A stretch of DNA of 7,210 bases from UMGS1840 sp964537245 (GTDB lineage Bacteria > Bacillota > Clostridia > UMGS1840): the NCBI GenBank assembly GCA_964537245.1, contig CAZHZL010000098.1:1-7210 (forward strand). The letters run 5' to 3'. The notes below the pieces were generated by a model, which had not been told where the DNA came from, ran no database searches, and worked only from the letters and a program-made list of their open reading frames with translations. The translations under genes and the position numbers were made by a program. Each line of letters begins with the position of its first letter. Within the stretch, counting starts at the first letter, position 1. Of this stretch, positions 4,773-7,210 are shown piece after piece.

Positions 4773-4801
4773 ACTGAAGAACATTAACGATGTTCTTCGG
4801 T
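4773..4801 (+). terminator. Inverted repeat after pduT: possible end of the shell operon or regulator operator
   Basis: Arms 4773-4784 and 4790-4801 pair over 12 positions with one G-T wobble and a 5-base TAACG loop; the inner 9 bp (GAAGAACAT with ATGTTCTTC) are perfect. A T-rich stretch follows, but its first T-run (4811-4815) begins 9 bases after the stem, too far for a typical intrinsic terminator. It may be a weak terminator, an RNA processing site, or a DNA operator for the regulator encoded next. Confidence 0.4.
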
Positions 4802-4842
4802 TGTGTGCTGTTTTTGGTTTTAATAAATAATTGTTTTTTGGA

Positions 4843-4850
4843 AGGCGGTG
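4843..4850 (+). promoter_or_regulatory. Ribosome binding site deciding the TTG start of the DeoR regulator
   Basis: AGGCGGTG at 4843-4850 is one mismatch from AGGAGGTG and lies 5 bases before TTG at 4856. This supports the TTG start over the in-frame ATG at 4790. Confidence 0.75.
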
Positions 4851-4855
4851 CTTGT

Positions 4856-5614
4856 TTGTTTGCACTTGAAAGACAGAAAAAGATAATGGAAGCTCTCCAT
4901 AAAAACGGAAGCGTTATGGTAAATGACCTTTCGGCGTCTTTGGGAGTTACGGTCGAAACTATAAGAAGAGATCTGGAGAAGCTTGAAAAATCTGAGCAGC
5001 TTAGGCGTACACACGGTGGTGCTGTGCTTTACGAAGAAGCTATGCTTGATTTATCTTTGGAAAAAAGAAGCGGTCTTAATACAGAAGGTAAAACAGCTAT
5101 TGCAAAGAAAGCTCTCGAATTTGTAAGGCAGGGTGATACAATTTTCTTAGATAGCTCAACAACTTCATATCAATTTTCAAAATTTCTTAAAGATTTTGAA
5201 AATATCACAGTAATTACAAATAATTTGCTTATAATAAATGAACTGCAAAACTGCGAAAAAATAAAGGTCATCGCCACGGGTGGTACGCTTGATATGAAAA
5301 ATTTGTCATTTGTGGGCGAGATTGCGCTCAGAAATATAGAAAATAATCTGTGCGCAAATAAGGTTTTTTTCAGTAGTAAGCGTGTTGACCCTACGCACGG
5401 TATTACTGAGTCAAATGATGTTGAATATCAGATAAAGACAGCTATGATAAAAAATTCAAAACAAAGAATATGTCTTGTTGATAAAAGTAAATTTGACGGA
5501 GTTGCCTGCATAAAGCTTGCTAATTTTTCAGATATAGATTATCTTATAACAGACAATCCTTTAGATGAAAAATTCAAAAAGGTTCTGAAAGTAAATAAAG
5601 TTGAATACAGATAA
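4856..5614 (+). CDS. DeoR-family transcriptional regulator of sugar utilisation
   Basis: This is a 252-residue protein, the usual DeoR/GlpR length. Residues 2-58 form the helix-turn-helix: FALERQKKIMEALHKNGSVMV, then VTVETIRRDLEKLE as the recognition region, and RRTHGGAVL. The C-terminal sugar-phosphate sensor domain shows GDTIFLDSSTT, ITNN, ATGGTLD, and FSSKRVDPTHGITESN. TTG is chosen as the start because proteins of this family begin M-(F/L)-x-x-ER(Q) and the binding site AGGCGGTG lies 5 bases upstream; an in-frame ATG at 4790 would add a hydrophobic stretch and lacks a binding site. It is 25 bases before rhamnulokinase, the same regulator-kinase order as B. subtilis rhaR-rhaB, so it probably controls rhamnose genes in response to a phosphorylated sugar such as rhamnulose-1-phosphate. 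A fucose link is also possible. It is most likely a repressor. Confidence 0.93.
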   Translation: MFALERQKKIMEALHKNGSVMVNDLSASLGVTVETIRRDLEKLEKSEQLRRTHGGAVLYEEAMLDLSLEKRSGLNTEGKTAIAKKALEFVRQGDTIFLDSSTTSYQFSKFLKDFENITVITNNLLIINELQNCEKIKVIATGGTLDMKNLSFVGEIALRNIENNLCANKVFFSSKRVDPTHGITESNDVEYQIKTAMIKNSKQRICLVDKSKFDGVACIKLANFSDIDYLITDNPLDEKFKKVLKVNKVEYR

Positions 5615-5639
5615 ATAAAAAACGAAAGGAAAAAATAAT

Positions 5640-7103
5640 ATGGCAAAAAAAGTTCTTGCATTCGATTTTGGCGCTTCAAGCGGAAGAGCTATTATCGGTA
5701 CATATGAAAATGATAAAATTGATTTGAAGGAAGTGCATAGATTTTCAAATGACCCTGTAAATATTCACGGTACATTATATTGGGATGCACTCAGATTATT
5801 CCACGAAATCAAACAGGGAATACTCCACGCCCATCATAACGGTGGCTTTGACAGTATCGGTATTGATACATGGGGGGTTGATTTCGGACTTCTTGATAAA
5901 AACGGTCAGCTTATTGAAAATCCTGTTCATTACAGAGATTCAAGAACAGATAATATGATGGAGGAAGTATTTGCAATTATCCCTAAAGAAGAGATATATG
6001 CCCGTACAGGCAACCAATTTGCTACGCTCAATACTATTTTCCAGCTTTTCTATCTTGCAAAATACAGACCTGAAATATTGGAAAGAACTGATAAATTCCT
6101 TCTTATTCCTGATTTGTTTGGATATTTCTTAACAGGAGTAAAAACTGTTGAATATACTCATGCTTCAACAACTCAGCTTCTTAACTACAAAACAAAAGAG
6201 TGGGATTTTGAGCTTATTGAAAAGCTTGGTATACCAACTCATATTTTCCCTGAAATCGTTAAGCCGGGAACAACAAAAGGTATGATTTTACCTGAAATTT
6301 GTGAGGAACTCGGTATTGAATCAGCACCTGTCTGTGCAATCGGCTCACACGATACAGCTTCAGCTGTTCTTGCTGTTCCGACTGATAAAAAAGATTTCAT
6401 ATATGTAAGCTGCGGCACATGGTCATTATTCGGGACTGAAACCGATGAGCCATACATAAATGAAAAATCGGTAGGCTATAATCTCACAAACGAAGGCGGT
6501 TATGGAGATAAAATCAGATTCCTTAAAAATATTATGGGACTCTGGCTTATCCAGGAATCAAGACGCCAGTGGATAAGAGAAGGCTTCCAGGTAAGCTATG
6601 CTGATTTGGAGAGAGAAGCACTTTTGGAGGATTCCTTTAAAGCGTTTATCGATCCTGACTATCCTGTATTCGGTAAGCCGGGTAACATGCCTAAGTTTGT
6701 TAAGGAATACTGCAAAAATACAAATCAGTATGTTCCTGAAAATCGTGGACAGGTTATGAGAATTATATACGAAAGCTTAGCTTTGAAATACAGAAAGGCT
6801 TTTGAAGAAATTATTGATGTTACAGGAAAATCCTACGATTCAATACATATAGTAGGAGGCGGAACAAAGGATAAGCTTCTTTGCCAGCTTGCTGCAAATG
6901 CTTGTAACACAAAGGTTATTGCAGGACCTATTGAAGCAACTGCGCTTGGTAATGTTGCAGCTCAGCTTATCGCAAGCGGAGACATAAAAGATATGTGGGA
7001 TGCAAGAAGAGTTATCTCAAATTCAGAAGAAACTAAGATTTATGAGCCGAAGGATGTTGAAATCTGGGAAGAAGCTTATAAAAATTATCTGAAAATACTT
7101 TAA
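5640..7103 (+). CDS. rhaB: L-rhamnulokinase (FGGY carbohydrate kinase)
   Basis: RhaB phosphorylates L-rhamnulose with ATP to L-rhamnulose-1-phosphate in the cytoplasm, the step before aldol cleavage to DHAP and lactaldehyde. The protein has 487 residues, matching the usual 489 or so. The FGGY ATP-binding motif is FDFGASSGRAIIG at 9-21. IDTWGVDFGLLD and HYRDSRT follow, as in rhamnulokinases. SHDTASAV carries D238, aligned with the catalytic Asp237 of E. coli RhaB. GTWSLFG and the RhaB-specific NEGG...RFLKNIMGLWL stretch set it apart from fuculokinase or xylulokinase. The second ATP motif is IVGGGTKD around 404-411. The start ATG has AAAGGA 9 bases upstream. It lies 25 bases downstream of the DeoR gene and is likely co-transcribed with it. 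Its presence ties this microcompartment to rhamnose use. Confidence 0.96.
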   Translation: MAKKVLAFDFGASSGRAIIGTYENDKIDLKEVHRFSNDPVNIHGTLYWDALRLFHEIKQGILHAHHNGGFDSIGIDTWGVDFGLLDKNGQLIENPVHYRDSRTDNMMEEVFAIIPKEEIYARTGNQFATLNTIFQLFYLAKYRPEILERTDKFLLIPDLFGYFLTGVKTVEYTHASTTQLLNYKTKEWDFELIEKLGIPTHIFPEIVKPGTTKGMILPEICEELGIESAPVCAIGSHDTASAVLAVPTDKKDFIYVSCGTWSLFGTETDEPYINEKSVGYNLTNEGGYGDKIRFLKNIMGLWLIQESRRQWIREGFQVSYADLEREALLEDSFKAFIDPDYPVFGKPGNMPKFVKEYCKNTNQYVPENRGQVMRIIYESLALKYRKAFEEIIDVTGKSYDSIHIVGGGTKDKLLCQLAANACNTKVIAGPIEATALGNVAAQLIASGDIKDMWDARRVISNSEETKIYEPKDVEIWEEAYKNYLKIL

Positions 7104-7115
7104 AATTTTAAAGTA
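7096..7115. repeat. Perfect 20-bp AT-rich palindrome over the rhaB stop codon
   Basis: The 20 bases are perfectly self-complementary around the 7105/7106 centre, with one C-G pair (7098/7113) and the rest A or T. The TAA stop (7101-7103) lies within it. With no loop it would make a poor RNA hairpin, so a protein-binding site or chance in AT-rich DNA are the options. Confidence 0.5.
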
Positions 7116-7122
7116 AAATAGC

Positions 7123-7148
7123 GTTATACTATATATTTATAGCATAAT
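7123..7148 (+). other. Imperfect AT-rich stem-loop downstream of rhaB
   Basis: Arms 7123-7133 and 7138-7148 pair at 10 of 11 positions (one A-C mismatch, one G-T wobble at the end) with a TATT loop. Almost all pairs are A-T and no T-run follows. It is too weak to call a terminator, but it is the only stem-loop in the gap after rhaB. Confidence 0.3.
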
Positions 7149-7153
7149 ACCAT

Positions 7154-7182
7154 TTACAATACAGCTTATCATAAATTATAAT
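7154..7182 (+). promoter_or_regulatory. Candidate sigma-A promoter for the next + strand gene
   Basis: TTACAA at 7154-7159 and a perfect TATAAT at 7177-7182 are separated by the ideal 17 bases. Transcription would begin about 7189, and a GGAGGA ribosome binding site follows at 7204-7209, close to the right distance for a short leader. The match is the best promoter in the window, although the DNA around it is AT-rich. It suggests that the gene after the window has its own transcript start. Confidence 0.6.
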
Positions 7183-7203
7183 AATATTATCAAATAAAAA
7201 AAT

Positions 7204-7209
7204 GGAGGA
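7204..7209 (+). promoter_or_regulatory. Ribosome binding site of a gene starting beyond the window
   Basis: GGAGGA at the very end of the window, after noncoding AT-rich DNA, has the same form as the sites before the shell genes. The coding start should fall within about 10 bases beyond the window end; the product cannot be seen. Confidence 0.65.
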
Positions 7210-7210
7210 A

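Noticed and set aside
4790..4855. N-terminal extension of the DeoR regulator from an ATG at 4790, giving a hydrophobic, signal-like start
   Set aside because: The ATG lies in the 3' arm of an inverted repeat and has no ribosome binding site. DeoR proteins start at the FALERQ-type segment, and the TTG at 4856 has a good AGGCGGTG site.

Overview
The window reads as part of a bacterial microcompartment (BMC) operon from a low-GC Gram-positive bacterium, most likely a Clostridia-type Bacillota. This rests on the AT-rich intergenic DNA, the strong GGAGG-type ribosome binding sites, the use of GTG and TTG starts, and the gene content. All ten complete or partial genes lie on the + strand with short spacers. 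Gene order (zinc alcohol dehydrogenase, BMC-H hexamers, PduL, EutN-type pentamer, PduS, PduT) matches what I know of the glycyl-radical-type loci that process fuculose-1-phosphate and rhamnulose-1-phosphate through 1,2-propanediol. The signature enzyme, aldolase and aldehyde dehydrogenase are not in the window and would be expected upstream.

Layout: 1-204 is the C-terminus of a medium-chain alcohol dehydrogenase. 229-1776 encodes four BMC-H shell proteins: one with a long charged tail ending in an AT-hook-like motif, then two almost identical PduA-type hexamers flanking a divergent hexamer with an arginine-rich pore loop. 1869-2820 encodes the PduL phosphotransacylase and the pentameric vertex protein. 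2874-4757 encodes the flavin/Fe-S protein PduS and the tandem-domain Fe-S shell protein PduT. 4856-7103 encodes a DeoR-family regulator and rhamnulokinase. 7104-7210 is a noncoding gap with a good sigma-A-type promoter and a ribosome binding site for a further + strand gene that begins just beyond the window.

How the genes fit together: RhaB makes rhamnulose-1-phosphate. An aldolase (outside) would split it to DHAP and lactaldehyde. Lactaldehyde is reduced to propanediol and dehydrated (outside) to propionaldehyde inside the shell. The alcohol dehydrogenase and PduL serve the two ends of aldehyde disproportionation (propanol, and propionyl-CoA to propionyl-phosphate). PduS with PduT could carry electrons across the shell. 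The DeoR regulator probably senses a phosphorylated sugar.

Beyond the genes, several intercistronic spacers hold stem-loops without a U-tract, two of them long and preserved by G-U pairs. The main hexamers are a 281-bp direct duplication with only three mismatches. The first shell protein carries a possible DNA-binding tail. These are the observations most worth following.
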